Source: Panulirus ornatus | Lineage: Eukaryota > Arthropoda > Malacostraca > Decapoda > Palinuridae | NCBI RefSeq assembly: GCF_036320965.1 | Contig: NC_092225.1 | Span: 77,010-141,009, forward strand | Length of the DNA stretch: 64,000 nt | Direction: 5' to 3' | Shown here: positions 32,811 through 45,129 of the stretch, piece by piece | Layout of the letters: each line of letters begins with the position of its first letter | Position numbering within the stretch: the first letter of the stretch is position 1 | Made by a program: the position numbers and the translations under genes | Notes under the pieces: model-generated | What the model was told of the DNA's origin: nothing | Databases searched by the model: none | What the model saw: the letters and a program-made list of their open reading frames with translations, nothing else

Positions 32811-34575
32811 TGACTCATGGTGAGGTGCTTGAGGATTGGCGGAATGCTTGCATAGTGCCATTGTACAAAGGGAAAGGAGATAAAAGTGAGTGCTCAAATT
32901 ACAGAGGTATAAGTCTGTTGAGTATTCCTGGGAAATTATATGGAAGGGTATTGATTGAGAGGGTGAAGGCATGTACAGAGCATCAGACTGGGGAAGAGCA
33001 GTGCGGTTTCAGAAGTGGTAGAGGATGTGTGGATCAGGTGCTTGCTTTGAAGAATGTATGTGAGACATATTTAGAAAAGAAAATGGATTTTTATGTAGCA
33101 TTTATAGATCTAGAGAAGGCATATGATAAGAGTTGTTAGAGATGCTCTGTAGAAGGTGTTAAGAATATATGGTGTGGGAGGCAAGATGATTGGTTCTCAG
33201 TGAATGTTGGTTTGCAGCAGGGGTGTGTGATGTCTCCATGGTTGTTTAATTTGTTTATGGATGGGGTTGTTAGGGAGGTGAATGCAAGAGTTTTGGAAAG
33301 AGGGGCAAGTATGCATTCTGTTGTGGATGAGAGAGCTTGGGAAGTGAGTCAATTGTAGTTCGCTGATGATACAGCACTGGTGGCTGATTCGGGTGAGAAA
33401 CTGCAGAAGCTGATGACTGAGTTTGGTACAGTATGTGAAAGAAGAAAGCTGAGAGTAAATGGGAATAAGAGCAAGGTTATCAGGTACAGTAGGGTTGAGG
33501 GACAAGGCAATTGGGAGGTGAGTTTGAATGGAGAAAAACTGGAGGAAGTGAAGTGTTTTAGACCAATATCTGGGAGTGGATTTGGCAGTGGATGGAACCA
33601 TGGAAGCGGAAGTGAATCATAGGGTGAGGGAGGGAGCGAAAGTTCTGGGAGCCTTGAAGAATGTGTGGAAGTCGAGAACGTTATCTTGGAAAGCAAAAAT
33701 GGGTATGTTTGAAGGAATAGTGATTCCAACAATGTCATATGGTTGTAAGGTGTGGGCTATAGATACAGTTGTGCGCAGGAGGGTGGATGTGCTGGAAATG
33801 AGATGTTGAGGACAATATGTGGTGTGAGGTGGTTTGATCGAGTAAGTAATAATAGGGTAAGAGAGATGTGTGGTAATAAAAAGTGTGTCATTGAGAGAGC
33901 AGAGGAGGGTGTTTTGAAATGGTTTGGTCACATGGAGAGAAGGAGTGAGGAAGCATTGACCAAGAGGATATATGTGTCAGAGGTGGAGGGAACGAGAAGT
34001 GCCAGACCAAATTGGAGGTGGAAAGATGGAGTGAAAAAGATTTTGAGTGATTGGGGCCTGAACATGCAGGAGGGTGAAAGGCGTGCAAGGAATAGAGTGA
34101 ACTGGAAAGATGTGGTATACTGGGGTCGACGTGCTGTCAATGGATTGAACCAGGGCATGTGAAGTGTCTGGGGTAAACCATGGAAAGATTTGTGGGGCCC
34201 GGATGTGGAAAGGGAGCTGTGGTTTCGGTGCATTATACAAGACAGCTAGAGATTGAGTGTGAATGAATGTGGCCTTTGCTGTCTTTTCCTAGCACTACCT
34301 CGAACACATGTGGGGGAAGGGGGTTGTTATTTCATGTGTGGCGGGGTGGCGCCGGGAAAGAATAAGGGTAGACAGTATGAATTATGTACATGTGTATATA
34401 TGTATATATCTGTGTGTGTATATACATGTATACATTGAGATGTATAGGTATATATATGTGCGTGTGTGGACGTGTAAGTATACACGTGTATGTGGGTGGG
34501 TTGGCCCATTCTTTCATTTATTTCCTTGCGCTACCTCGCTAACGCAGGAGACAGCGACAAAGCATAATAAATATG
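32811..34575 (+). mobile_element. RTE-like LINE, 5'-truncated, older long-UTR form
   Basis: It starts at T-H-G-E-V-L-E-D-W immediately after the tail of the previous copy. RT runs to motif A (I-D-L-E-K-A-Y-D), then breaks: a deletion near 33185 and a stop just before FADD (tag at 33357). The C-terminal domain is in three frames, with the long ending at 34162. The long 3' UTR ends at about 34575. Confidence 0.88.
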
Positions 34576-34745
34576 AATATGTTTATGTTGTATACGTTGA
34601 AATGTACATGTAGGTATATGTGCCTGTATGGGCGTTTATGTATATACATGTGCATGTGGGTGGCTTGGGCCATACCTGGTCTGTTTCCTTGTGCTACCTC
34701 GCTGACATGGGAGAGGGTGATTAAGTATAATGAATAATAATATAA
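34576..34745 (+). mobile_element. RTE LINE tail fragment, gattaagtataat variant
   Basis: A second 3' end lies in tandem after the previous copy, with the gggcgtttatgtatatacatg and ctacctcgctgacatggg blocks and an (ATAA)-type tail. It resembles 745-905 rather than the neighbouring tail. Confidence 0.7.
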
Positions 34746-34989
34746 ATATATTCAATTTATCTATAAGCATCCCAGGATCAATTTCTCTGAGAGATTCCTA
34801 GTATTACCCAGGATTTTTCTTAAAGCTCTTTCTGCCCAAGTCTGCACTACTTCCAGTACAAAAAAATGTAGACACCTTTAGAGTATGAAGTTCTTTGATA
34901 TGACTACTCCCAGTGATACAGCTAAGCAAAGTTGACTTTTCATTCATGGTGTAACCTCATGCAGGTGGAGTTTGGTAACACCTATATTT
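34746..34989. other. Unassigned sequence
   Basis: No gene or repeat is recognised. Confidence 0.3.
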
Positions 34990-35290
34990 AACTTTGCCTC
35001 ATTCACTCCAATCCATTCTCTAGTTGTCATGTGTACTGCACCAAAACCACAGCCCCCTGTCGAAAACCAAGCCCCACAAACCTTTCTATGGTTTCCTCTG
35101 GCTGCTTGATATGCCATGTTTTAGACCACTGACAGCATGCCTCCCCATGTACATCACTCCAATTCATTCTGTCTCTTTCATGCCTCACACCATCCGGCAA
35201 CTTGAGGTCCCACACATTCAAAGCAGCTTTCATGCCATCCTTCCACCTCCTGCTTGGTTTCCCCATTTTCTTGTTCCATTTTCAGTAATG
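34990..35290 (-). mobile_element. Divergent RTE-like LINE, C-terminal end and start of 3' UTR
   Basis: The minus frame encodes M-G-K-P-S-R-R-W-K-D-G-M-K-A-A, R-H-E-R-D-R-M-N-W-S-D-V, and then UTR sequence whose order matches the main family (tggtttcggtgca-like block near 35045). Identity to the main family is clearly low, so this is a separate older subfamily. Confidence 0.7.
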
Positions 35291-36006
35291 TGAGCCCTGT
35301 GCACATGATTTGTGTCCTCACAGAAAGAGAGCTCTAGTAATTTATGCCACTGAAAAAAAATCCATCACAATTCATGTCTTCAAACAACTTTTTCTTCCAC
35401 TTTTTACTTTACCTAAGATGGCCTTTCATTGGTATATGTTTTGCATATGCCAAGTTTGTCAGTATAACATTGGCATATGTGTTGCATATGCCATGTATGT
35501 CAGTAGAGAAAAAACATAAAAACAGACAGGCACACAGAAAAATGTTTCAGCTTCATCTTTGAACCAAAAAAACAGGAAAAATATTCAGTAAAACCAACTC
35601 TGACAAAAATCAAATGATTTACCAAAGTTGATCATTGTAAACACAAATTCTAGACACTGCACGGTGACTGAAAAAAAATGATGCTTTCACATGCATTAGT
35701 GTCTACTTGATGAATTATCCACTCAAATTACTAGATCTGTACAACCAAGAAAATCAGTGTAACAGATCAGAGCAAATTATCTAAACAAATAGTAGGCTTG
35801 TACAACCAAGTACAACAAGGAGTTACAGATATATAACTAAATTATGTCCACAAATAGATAGAAGACAGTCAAATGAGTCTTAATATATAAGTCAAGAAAT
35901 TCCTGAGCAAATAGATATACAAGGCAAGGACAAACACAGTTATTTTCTAATATTCTCATTTCTTGGTTCCTACCTTTACAAATAGCTCTAATTCATCTTG
36001 TAACTA
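35291..36006. other. Unassigned A/T-rich sequence
   Basis: A short diverged direct repeat (ttggcatatgt...catatgcca) lies at 35430-35500. No gene is recognised. Confidence 0.35.
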
Positions 36007-37007
36007 CAGGTACACCACCGATTTTCCTGCACTCTTGGTTCCAAAGCCTTGCTGGATCAACCATTCTACCGGACCAAGCGTGGTCACATAATAATAATTC
36101 ATCAACACACCTCTAACCCACTAATTATACATCTCCCATGTGTCTAAAGTATACCATGGACTGCTAGACATTTAAATTGAATAAATATTAAATGTACATT
36201 AAACAAATAAATGAAATACATTATACATCTGCTCAGGACTGAGGTGCACATCAGCTACAAGTTTTGCAAATTCATCCACATACTCAGCAGCTCCTTCGTG
36301 GTTTGCAGACCGCTTTTCTCAGCACACTTTACTCATGGAAATTCCATGATGCTTCTTGAATCTTTGAAGCCAACCTTCACTATAGTTATGCTCATGTTGT
36401 AATTTAAGTTCTTTATGGAACAACTTAGCCTGGTTCATTATCATGCTACCTGACAAGTCCACTTCATCACTCAGATACTGTCGAAGCCATTCCATCATCA
36501 CTCGGTCGTGCTCAGTGCTCTTACCAACTTTCATAGTTTTTCTAATAGTCATTTGCTTCTTGGAATTGCTGTCGGCATAGAATTTCAATATTTTCTCCCT
36601 TTGCCTCTTTATATCATAAACAGTCGACAAACCAATATTGTAGATGTCACACAGCTTGTGCACCGAAACACTATGGTCCAATTTTTTTCAACAGTTCTAC
36701 TTTATCTTGGATCGATATGGACTGGTGTTTACGTTTGACATCAAGACTGACACTCTCATATGTCTTAGAACTCATATCTAGGGTTAAATTTAAGCAAAAT
36801 AAGCTAAGAATCTCACAGAACTGCGGTATCACCACCACCAAGTGCATGTAAAGAATGTAAATAAGCACACCCTACACACAACGCCATCTGTGGCCGCCCA
36901 GTAAACTAGCCTGGTGGCCGTGGTAAGTTCAAGTTTCCTCACGTAATTTTGTTCGAACTAAAGGAGGTACCGAACCATAAGCTGCTGGAAATTCGGTGGT
37001 GTACCTG
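36007..37007 (-). mobile_element. Tigger/pogo DNA transposon, internally deleted, with terminal inverted repeats
   Basis: The ends are caggtacaccaccga at 36007 and its inverse tcggtggtgtacctg ending at 37007. The left flank is TA; the right flank is CA, so the TA target duplication is imperfect. The minus strand carries M-S-S-K-T-Y (36775) through S-I-Q-D-K-V-E-L-L-K-K. A one-base shift occurs in a T run at about 36683, then H-K-L-C-D-I-Y-N-I-G to W-L-Q-R-F-K-K (36319), and a degraded A-E-Y-V-D-E-F-A-K-L to about 36215. This is the helix-turn-helix plus CENP-B-type DNA-binding half of TIGD/jerky transposases; the DDE domain is deleted. Confidence 0.82.
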
Positions 37008-37691
37008 CACTAATCACTACTTTCACATCACAGTCACCTGTGCAAAATCTTTTGCAATCATCCTGGTTATCAACTGTGACACCCATAATGTCAATAAACC
37101 CACAAGAATGCATAAATATTTGCCAGAGAACATGAAATGCATTGTAGTTTTGGATATCACAAGAGAAGTAAATGCCGCAAGCATGCATGACAAAAAATAA
37201 GGCCATGCATTAAAAGAGGAAGGTAGAAGATGGAATGGTAAACCATAAAAAGAGAAAACTTAAGTCCCAGATCAACGTTGTGAAGATTTGTGACAGACTG
37301 GAAGAACAACAAATGGTACTGCAATGTAAACTGCCAATGAAAATTACCCCCGATGGATGAGAGAGAATCCCTTTCTTCTAAAGCCGTACTTCCTAGGAAG
37401 ACCAAAGCCAGGTGATTTCTAACCCCAATTCTTCAAATACATATTTTATTTTCTGAAAGAAGCAGCATCCTACTGCTTCACATGTCACTGCCAAATCAAT
37501 TTACAAACTTTAAAATTGTCTCGTGCATTTCTGATGGATACTTGAACACTCAAACGCACAGAAATACCATAGTAAAGGAAATTTTTGGAAGGATTTTGCA
37601 TGTGTCATCTTACTTTAAATGAAAGGTAAGGCAGATGAATTTGAGAAAGGCACTGGTTGCTGCTATTGTATGTTATTAACAATACACTTAC
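37008..37691. other. Unassigned intronic sequence
   Basis: Open stretches exist on both strands (36949-37200 plus, 36958-37206 minus), but neither shows a domain I know. This lies in the intron just downstream of the exon at 37692-37864. Confidence 0.3.
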
Positions 37692-37864
37692 CCAAAGAAG
37701 AACAAAATTTTATACACTGAGGCCTTTGGACCAGTCAGAAAGCCTGAGTTACGGAGCTCCTCACCACCTGGCATGAAATGTTCCAGTACAAGCCAGTCGT
37801 CATCATTCACTAACTTGCTCTGAGCCACAAACTCAGCAATCTCTTTGTAGGCGACATACTCAGG
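37692..37864 (-). CDS. Host exon A: conserved-looking soluble segment before the membrane region
   Basis: A 173-nt minus-strand exon has acceptor aaattacag (AG at 37865-37866) and donor GG/gtaagt (GT at 37690-37691). One frame is open throughout: P-E-Y-V-A-Y-K-E-I-A-E-F, L-V-N-D-D-D-W-L-V-L-E-H-F, G-G-E-E-L-R-N-S-G-F, then V-Y-K-I-L-F-F-F. It ends with two bases of a Gly codon completed by the exon at 19525-19641. Codon use is mixed and unlike the G/T-rich LINE ORFs. The acidic D-D-D-W-L-V-L-E segment before a membrane hairpin loosely recalls the region before the vezatin membrane segments; that link is weak. Exon status is well supported, product identity is not. Confidence 0.6.
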
Positions 37865-37866
37865 CT

Positions 37867-38340
37867 GTAATTTATGAAAGACATTTCACCATTACTTTTA
37901 TCATTCTTTCTGACCTATCCAAATAAACAGAGAATAGTCATACCACTTTATAAGATATTTCAATGAAAATGACTTTTTTGTTAATTTCTCTTCAAATACT
38001 TAGAAATTGCAACAAGAGCTGCAAGCATGCATGAGTGAGTGGAATGTAAGAGAAATAAATGATAAATGTATGACGATAGAAGCTATAGACACCTTCAAAG
38101 AAATAAAACTTCTTAAGTTCTAAGGAATGAAAAACTCTGTCTCCAGGGTGGTGTCCTGAGAGCTATGAGAAAGATAACTTTGACCTCCAGGGGTTAGAAA
38201 TCTCTTACCTCCATTTTACTGCGATACTACAAGCATTCTCCCCTTCATTAACCACCCATTATTAGTTAACCTTTTGCCCTTTCACCCGAAGCATATTAAT
38301 TGTGGAATCAGAAAAACTGCATAAATGTATATTCATGTTC
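37867..38340. other. Unassigned intronic sequence
   Basis: I see no further exon or repeat here. Confidence 0.35.
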
Positions 38341-38344
38341 CTTG

Positions 38345-41300
38345 TGTTCATTTTTATTTATTCATTATACTTTCTCGCTGTCTCCTGCGTTAGCGAGGTA
38401 GCGCAATGAAACAGACTAAAGAATGGCCTAACTCATCCACATACACATGAATATACAATACACGTCCACACACGCACATATACATACCTACACATCTCAA
38501 CATATACATATATATACACACACAGACATATACATATATACACATGTACATAATTCCTACTCCCGTTATTCATTCCCATCGCCAGCCCGCCACACATGCA
38601 ATAACAACCCCCTCACCCCTCATGTGGGTGAGGTAGCGCTAGGAAGAGACAACAAAGGCCCCATTCGTTCACACTCAGTCTCTAGCTGTCATGTAATAAT
38701 GCACCGAAACCACACCTCCCTTTCCACATCCAGGCCCAACACAACTTTCCATGGTTTACCCCAGACGCTTCACATGCCCTGGTTCAATCCATTAACATCA
38801 CGTCGACTCCGGTATACCACATCGTTCCAATTCACTCTACTCCTTGCACGCCTTTCACCCTCCTGCACGTTCAGGCCCCGATCACTCAAAATCTTTTTTG
38901 CTCCATCTTTCCACCTCCAATTTCATTTCCCACTTCTCCTCCCTCCGTCCACCTCTGACATATATCCTCTTGGTCAATCTTTCCTCACTCATTCTCTCCA
39001 TGTGACCAAACCATTCCAAACCACACTCTTCTGCTCTCTCAACCACACTCTTTTTAATACCATACATCTCTCTTACCCTTTCAATACTTACTCGATCAAA
39101 CAACCTCACACCACATATTGTCCACAAACATCTCATTTCCAGCACATCCACCCTCCACCACACAACTCTATCCACAGCCCATGCCTCACAACCATATAAC
39201 ATTGTTGGAACCACTATTCCTTCAAACAAACCCATTTTTACTTTCCGAGATAATGTTATCGGCTTCCACACATTCTTCAAAGCTCACAGAACATTCTCTC
39301 TCTCCCCCACCCTATGATTCACTTCCGCTTCCATGGTTCCATCCGCTATCAAATCCACTCCCAGATATCTAAAACACATCACTTCCTCCAGTTTTCCTCC
39401 ATCTAAACTTACCTCCCAACTGACATGTCCCTCAACCCTACTGTACCTAATAACCTTGCTCTTATTCACATTTACTCTCAGCTTTCTTCTTTCAAACACT
39501 TTACCAAACTCAGTCACCAGCTTCAGCAGTTTCTCATACGAATCAGCCACCAGCGCTATATCATCAGCGAACAACAACTAACTCACACACCCCTGCCGCA
39601 AACCTACATTCCCTGAGAACCAATCACTTTCCTCTCTTCCTACACACACACACATGCCTTACATCCTAGATAAAAACTTTTCACTGCTTCTAGCAACTTG
39701 CCATATATGCTTCAAACCTTTCACAGAGCATCTCTTTCAAGTTTATCATATGCATTCTCCAGTTCCATAAATGCTACATACAAATCCATTTGCTTTTCTA
39801 AGTATTTCTCACATACATTCCTCAAACCAAACACCTGATCCACACATCCTCTACCACTTCTGAAACCACACTGCTCTTCCCCAATCTGATGCTCTGTACA
39901 TGCCTTCACACTCTCAGTCAATACCCTCCCATATAATTTACCAGGAATACTCAACAAACTTATACCTCTGTAATTTGAGCACTCACTTTTATCCACTTTG
40001 CCTTTCTACAATTGCACTATGCAAGAATTCCGCCAATCCTTAGGCACCTCACCATGAGTCATACATACATTAAATAACCTTACCAACCAGTCAACAATAC
40101 AATCACCCTGTTTTTTCATAAATTCTACTGCAATACCATCCAAACCCACTGCCTTGCCACCTTTCATCTTCCGCAAAGCTTTTACTACCTCTTCTGTGTT
40201 TACCAAATCATTCTCCCTAACCCTCTCACTTTGCACACCACCTCGACAAAAACACCCTATATCTGCCACTCTATCATGAAACATATTCAACAAACCTTCT
40301 AAATACTCCCTCCATCTCCTTCTCACATCACCACTGCTTATCACCTCCCCATTAGCACCCTTCACTGAAGTTCCCATTTGTTCCCTTGTCTTACGCACTT
40401 TATTTACCTCCTTCCAAAACATCTTTTTATTCTCCCTAAAATCTAATGATTCTCTCTCACCCCAACTCTCATTTGCCCTCTTTTTCACCTCTTGCACATT
40501 TCTCTTGACCTCCTGCCTCTCTTTTATACATCTCCCACTCATTTGCATTATTTTCCTACAAATATCATCCAAATGCCTCTCTTCTCTTTCACTAATAATC
40601 TTACTTCTTCATCCCACCACTCACTACCCTTTCTAATCTGCCCACCTACCACACTTCTCATACCATAAGCATCTTTTATGCAAGCCATCACTGCTTCCAT
40701 AAATACATCCACCCCCCCCACTCCCCTTACATCCTTTGTTCTCATCTTTTTTCCATTCTGTACTCAGTCTCTCCTGGTACTTCCTTATACAAGTCTCCTT
40801 CCCAAGCTCACTTACTCTCACCACTCTTTTCATCCCAACATTCTTCTTTTCTGAAAACCTCTTCAAATCTTCACCTTCACATCCAAGATAATGATCAGAC
40901 ATCCCTCCAGTTGCACCTCTCAGCACATTAACATCCAAAAGTCTCTCTTTCGCATGCCTATCAATTAACACATAATCCAATGACGCTCTCTGGCCATCTC
41001 TCCTACTTACATCGTATACCTATGTCTATCTCTATTTTTAAACCAGGTATTCCCAATCACCAGTCCCTTTTCAGCACATAAATCTACAAGCTCTTCACCA
41101 TTTCCATTTACAACACTGAACACCCCATGTGCACCAATCATTCCCTCAACTACTACATTACTCACTTTTACATTCCAATCACCCATCACTATAACCCAGT
41201 CTTGTGCATCAAAACTACTAACACACTCATTCAGCTGCTCCAAAAACACTTGCCTCTCATGATCTTTCTTCTCATGCCCAGGTGCATATGCATCAATAAT

Positions 41301-41775
41301 CACCCATCTCTCTCCATCCACTTTCAGTTTTACCCATATCAATCTAGAGTTTACTTACACTCAATCACATACTCCCACCACCCCTGTTTCAGGAGTAGTG
41401 CTACTCCTTCCCTTGCTCTTGTCCTCTCACTAACCCCTGACTTTACTCCCAAGACATTCCCAAACCACTCTTCCCCTTTACCATAGAGCTTCGTTTCACT
41501 CAGAGATAAAACATCCAGATTCCTTTCCTCAAACATACTACCTATCTCTCCTTTTTTCTCATCATGGTTACATACACACATATTTAGACACCCCAATCTG
41601 AGCCTTCGAGGAGGATGAGCACTGACCGCCTAACTCCTTCTGTTTCCCGTTTCAGAAAGTTAAAATACAAGAAGGAGAGGTTTTCCAGCCCCCGGCTCCC
41701 ATCCCCATTAGTCGCCCTCTACAACACATAAGGAATGTGTGGGAAGTATTCTTTGTCCCCTATCCCCAGGGGTAA
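38345..41775 (-). mobile_element. RTE-like LINE, nearly full-length, degenerate, long 3' UTR
   Basis: From the right: 5' UTR (41775-41640), endonuclease (41596-41007 in two frames; S-E-T-K, Y-A-P, G-D-W-N replacing GDLN), S-D-H-Y-L block (40870), linker (40572-40006), RT start (39996), about 130 bp missing near 39577, FADD-equivalent F-A-D-D-I, C-terminal domain to about 38880, and long 3' UTR to 38345. Numerous frameshifts make it inactive. It is head to head with the copy at 41785. Confidence 0.9.
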
Positions 41776-41784
41776 ATATATATA

Positions 41785-44700
41785 GATAGGTACAATGTTT
41801 GAGGAAAGGAACCTGGATGTTTTGTCTCTTGAGTGAAACGAAGCTCAAGGGTAAAGGGGAAAAGTGGTTTGGGAATGTCTTGGGAGTAAAGTCAGGGGTT
41901 ACTCAGAGGACAAGAGCATGGGAAGGAGTAGCAATACTCCTGAAACAGGAGTAGTGGGAGTATGTGATGGAGTGTAAGAAAGTAAACTCTAGATTCACAT
42001 GGGTAAAACTGAATGTTGATGGAGAGAGATGGGTTATCATTGGTGCATATGCACCTGAACATGAGAAGAAAGATCATGAGAGGCAAGTGTTTTGGGAGCA
42101 GCTGAATGAGTGTGTTACTGGCTTTGATGCACGAGACCGAGTTATAGTGATGGGTGATTTGAATGCAAAGGTGAGTAATGTGGCAGTTGAGAGAATAATT
42201 TGTATACATGGGGTGTTCAGTGTTGTAAATGGAAATGGTGAGGAGCTTGTAGATTTATGTGCTGAAAAACGACTAGTGATTGGGGATACCTGGTTTAAAA
42301 AGTGAGATACACATAAGTATACTTATGAAAGTAGGAGAGATGGCCTGAGAGCATTATTGGGTTACATGTTAATTGATAAGCGTGCGAAAGAGAGACTTTT
42401 GGATGTTAATGTGCTGAGAGATGCAACTGGAGGGATGTCTCATCACTATCTTGTGGAGGCGAACGTGAAGATTTGTAAAGGTTTTCAGAAAAGAAGAGAG
42501 AATGATGGGGTGAAAAGAGTGGTGAGAGTGAGTGAGCTTGGGAAGGAGACTTGTGTGAGGAAGTACCAGGAGAGACTAAATACAGAATGGAAAAAGGTGA
42601 GAACAAAGGAGGTAAGGGGAGTGGGGGAGGAATGGGATGTATTCATGTAAGAAGTGATGGCTTGCGCAAAAGATGCTTATGGTGCGAGAAGCATAGAAGG
42701 TGGCCATGTTAGAGAGGGTAGTGAGTGGTGGGATGAAGAGGTAAGATTATTAGTGAAAGATAAGAGAGAGACATTTGGATAATTTTTGCAGGGAAATAAT
42801 GCAAATGACTGGGAGATGTATAACAGAAAAAGGCAGGAGGTCAAGAGAAAGGTGCAAGAGGTGAAAAAGAGGGCAAATGAAAATTGAGGTGAGAGAGCAT
42901 CATTAAATCTTAGAGAGAATAAAAAGATGTTTTGGAAAGAGGTAAATAAAGTGTGTAAGACAAGGGAACAAATGGGAACTTCAGTGAAGGGGGTTAATGA
43001 GGAGGTAATAACAAGTAGTGGTGATATGAGAAGGAGATGGAGTGAGTATTTTGAAGGTTTCCTGAATGTGTTTATAGTTATAGGGTGTTTTCGTCGAGGT
43101 GGTGTGCAAAGTCAGAGGGTTAGGGAAAATGATTTGGTAAACAGAGAAGAGGTAGTAAAAGCTTTGCGGAAGATGAAAGCTGGCAAGGCAGCGGGTATGG
43201 ATGGTATTGCAGTGGAATTTATTAAAAATGGGTGTGACTCCATTGATGACTGGTTAGTAAGGTTATTTAATGTATGTATGATTCATGGTGAGGTGCCTGA
43301 GGAGTGGCGGAATTCTTGCATAGTTCCACTGTACAAAGGCAAAGGGGATAGGAGTGAGTGCTCAAATTACAGAGGTATAAGTTTGTAGAGTATTCCTAGT
43401 AAATTATATGGGAGGGTATTGATTGAGAGGGTGAAGGCATGTACAGAGCATCAGATTGGGGAAGAGCAGTGTGGTTTCAGAAGTGGTAGAGGATGTGTGG
43501 ATCAGGTGTTTGCTTTGAAGAATGTATGTGAGAAATACTTAGAAAAGCAAATGGATTTGTAGGTAGCATTTATGGATCTGGAGAAGGCATATGATAGAGT
43601 TGATAGAGATGCTCTGTGGAAGGTATTAAGAATATATGGTATGGGAGGCAAGTTGTTAGAAGCAGTGAAAAGTTTTTATTGAGGATGTAACGCATGTGTA
43701 CCTACAGGAAGAGAGGAAAATGATTGATTCTCAGTGAATGTAGGTATGCGGCAAGGGTGTGTGATGTCTCCATGGTTGTTTAATTTGTTTATGGATGGGG
43801 TTGTTAGGGAGGTGAATGCAAGAGCTTTGGAAAGAGAGCCAAGTATGCAGTCTGTTGTGGATGAGATAGCTTGGGAAGTGAGTCAGTTGTTGTTCGCTGA
43901 TGATACAGCACTGGTGGCTGATTCATGTGAGAAACTACAGAAGTTGGTGCCTGAGTTTGGTAAAGTGTGTGAAAGAAGAAAGTTAAGAGTAGATGTGAAT
44001 AAGAGCAAGGTTATTAGGTACAGTAGGGTTGAGGGTCAAGTCAATTGGGAGGTAAGTTTGAATGGAGAAAAACTGGAGGAAGTATAGTGTTTTAGATATC
44101 TGGGAGTGGATCTGGCAGCGGATGGAGGCATGGAAGTGGAAGTGAATAATAGGGTGGGGGAGGGGGCGAAAATTCTAGGAGCCTTTAAGAATGTTTGGAA
44201 GTCGAGAACATTATTTCTGAAAGCAAAAATGGGTATGTTTGAAGGAATAATGGTTCCAACAATGTTATATGGTTGCGAGGCCTGGGCTATGCATAGAGTT
44301 GTGCGTAGGAGGGTGGATGTGCTGGAAATGAGAGGTTTGAGGACAATATGTGGTGTGAGGTGGTTTGATCGAATAAGTAATGTAAGGGTAAGAGAGATGT
44401 GTGGAAATAAATAGAGTGTGGTCGAGAAAGCAGAAAAGGGTGGTTTGAAATGGTTTGGTCACATGGAGAGAATGAGTGAGGAAAGATTGACAAAGAGGAT
44501 ATATGTGTCAGAGGTGGAGGGAACGAGGAGAAGTGGGAGACCAAATCGGAGGTGGAAAGATGGTGTGAAAAAGATTTTGAGTAATCGGGGCCTGAACATG
44601 CAGGAGGGTGAAAGGAATGCAAGGAATAAAGTGGAACGATGTGGTATACCGGGGTCGACGTACTGTCAATGGATTGAACCAGGGCATGTGAAGCGTCTGG

Positions 44701-45110
44701 GGTAAACAATGGAAAGTTGTGTGGGGCCTGGATGTGGAAAGGGAGCTGTGGTTTCTGTGCATTATTACATGACAGTTAGAGACTGAGTGTGAACGAATGG
44801 GGCCTTTGGTGTCTTTTCCTAGCGCTACCTCGCACACATGAGGGGAGAGGGGGTTGTTATTCCATGTGTGGGGAGGTGGCGATGGGAACAAATAAAGGCA
44901 GACAGTATGAATTATGTACATGTGTATATATGTATATGTCTATGTGTGTATATATATGTGTTCATTGAGATGTATAGGTATGTATATTTGCGTGTGTGGA
45001 TGTGTATTTTTATACATGTGTATGTGGGCGGGTGGGGCCATTCTTTCGTATGTTTCCTTGCACTTCCTCGCTAATGCGGGAGACAGCGACAAAGCAAAAT
45101 AAAATAAATA
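41785..45110 (+). mobile_element. RTE-like LINE, nearly full-length, degenerate, long 3' UTR
   Basis: It begins at M-F-E-E-R-N-L-D-V-L, so only the first about 38 codons and the 5' UTR are missing. All domains follow in order: EN (G-D-L-N-A-K at about 42160; S-H-H-Y-L replacing S-D-H-Y-L), linker (42927-43388), RT motif A, motif B, FADD (about 43900) and C-terminal domain to about 44640. It is broken by at least eight stops or shifts. The long 3' UTR and (AAAT)n tail end at about 45110. Confidence 0.9.
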
Positions 45111-45129
45111 AATAATATATCTATATATA

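Noticed and set aside
36949..37206. Possible gene on either strand between the Tigger and exon A
   Set aside because: Overlapping open frames of about 80 codons on both strands, no splice or domain evidence, and part lies inside the Tigger terminus.
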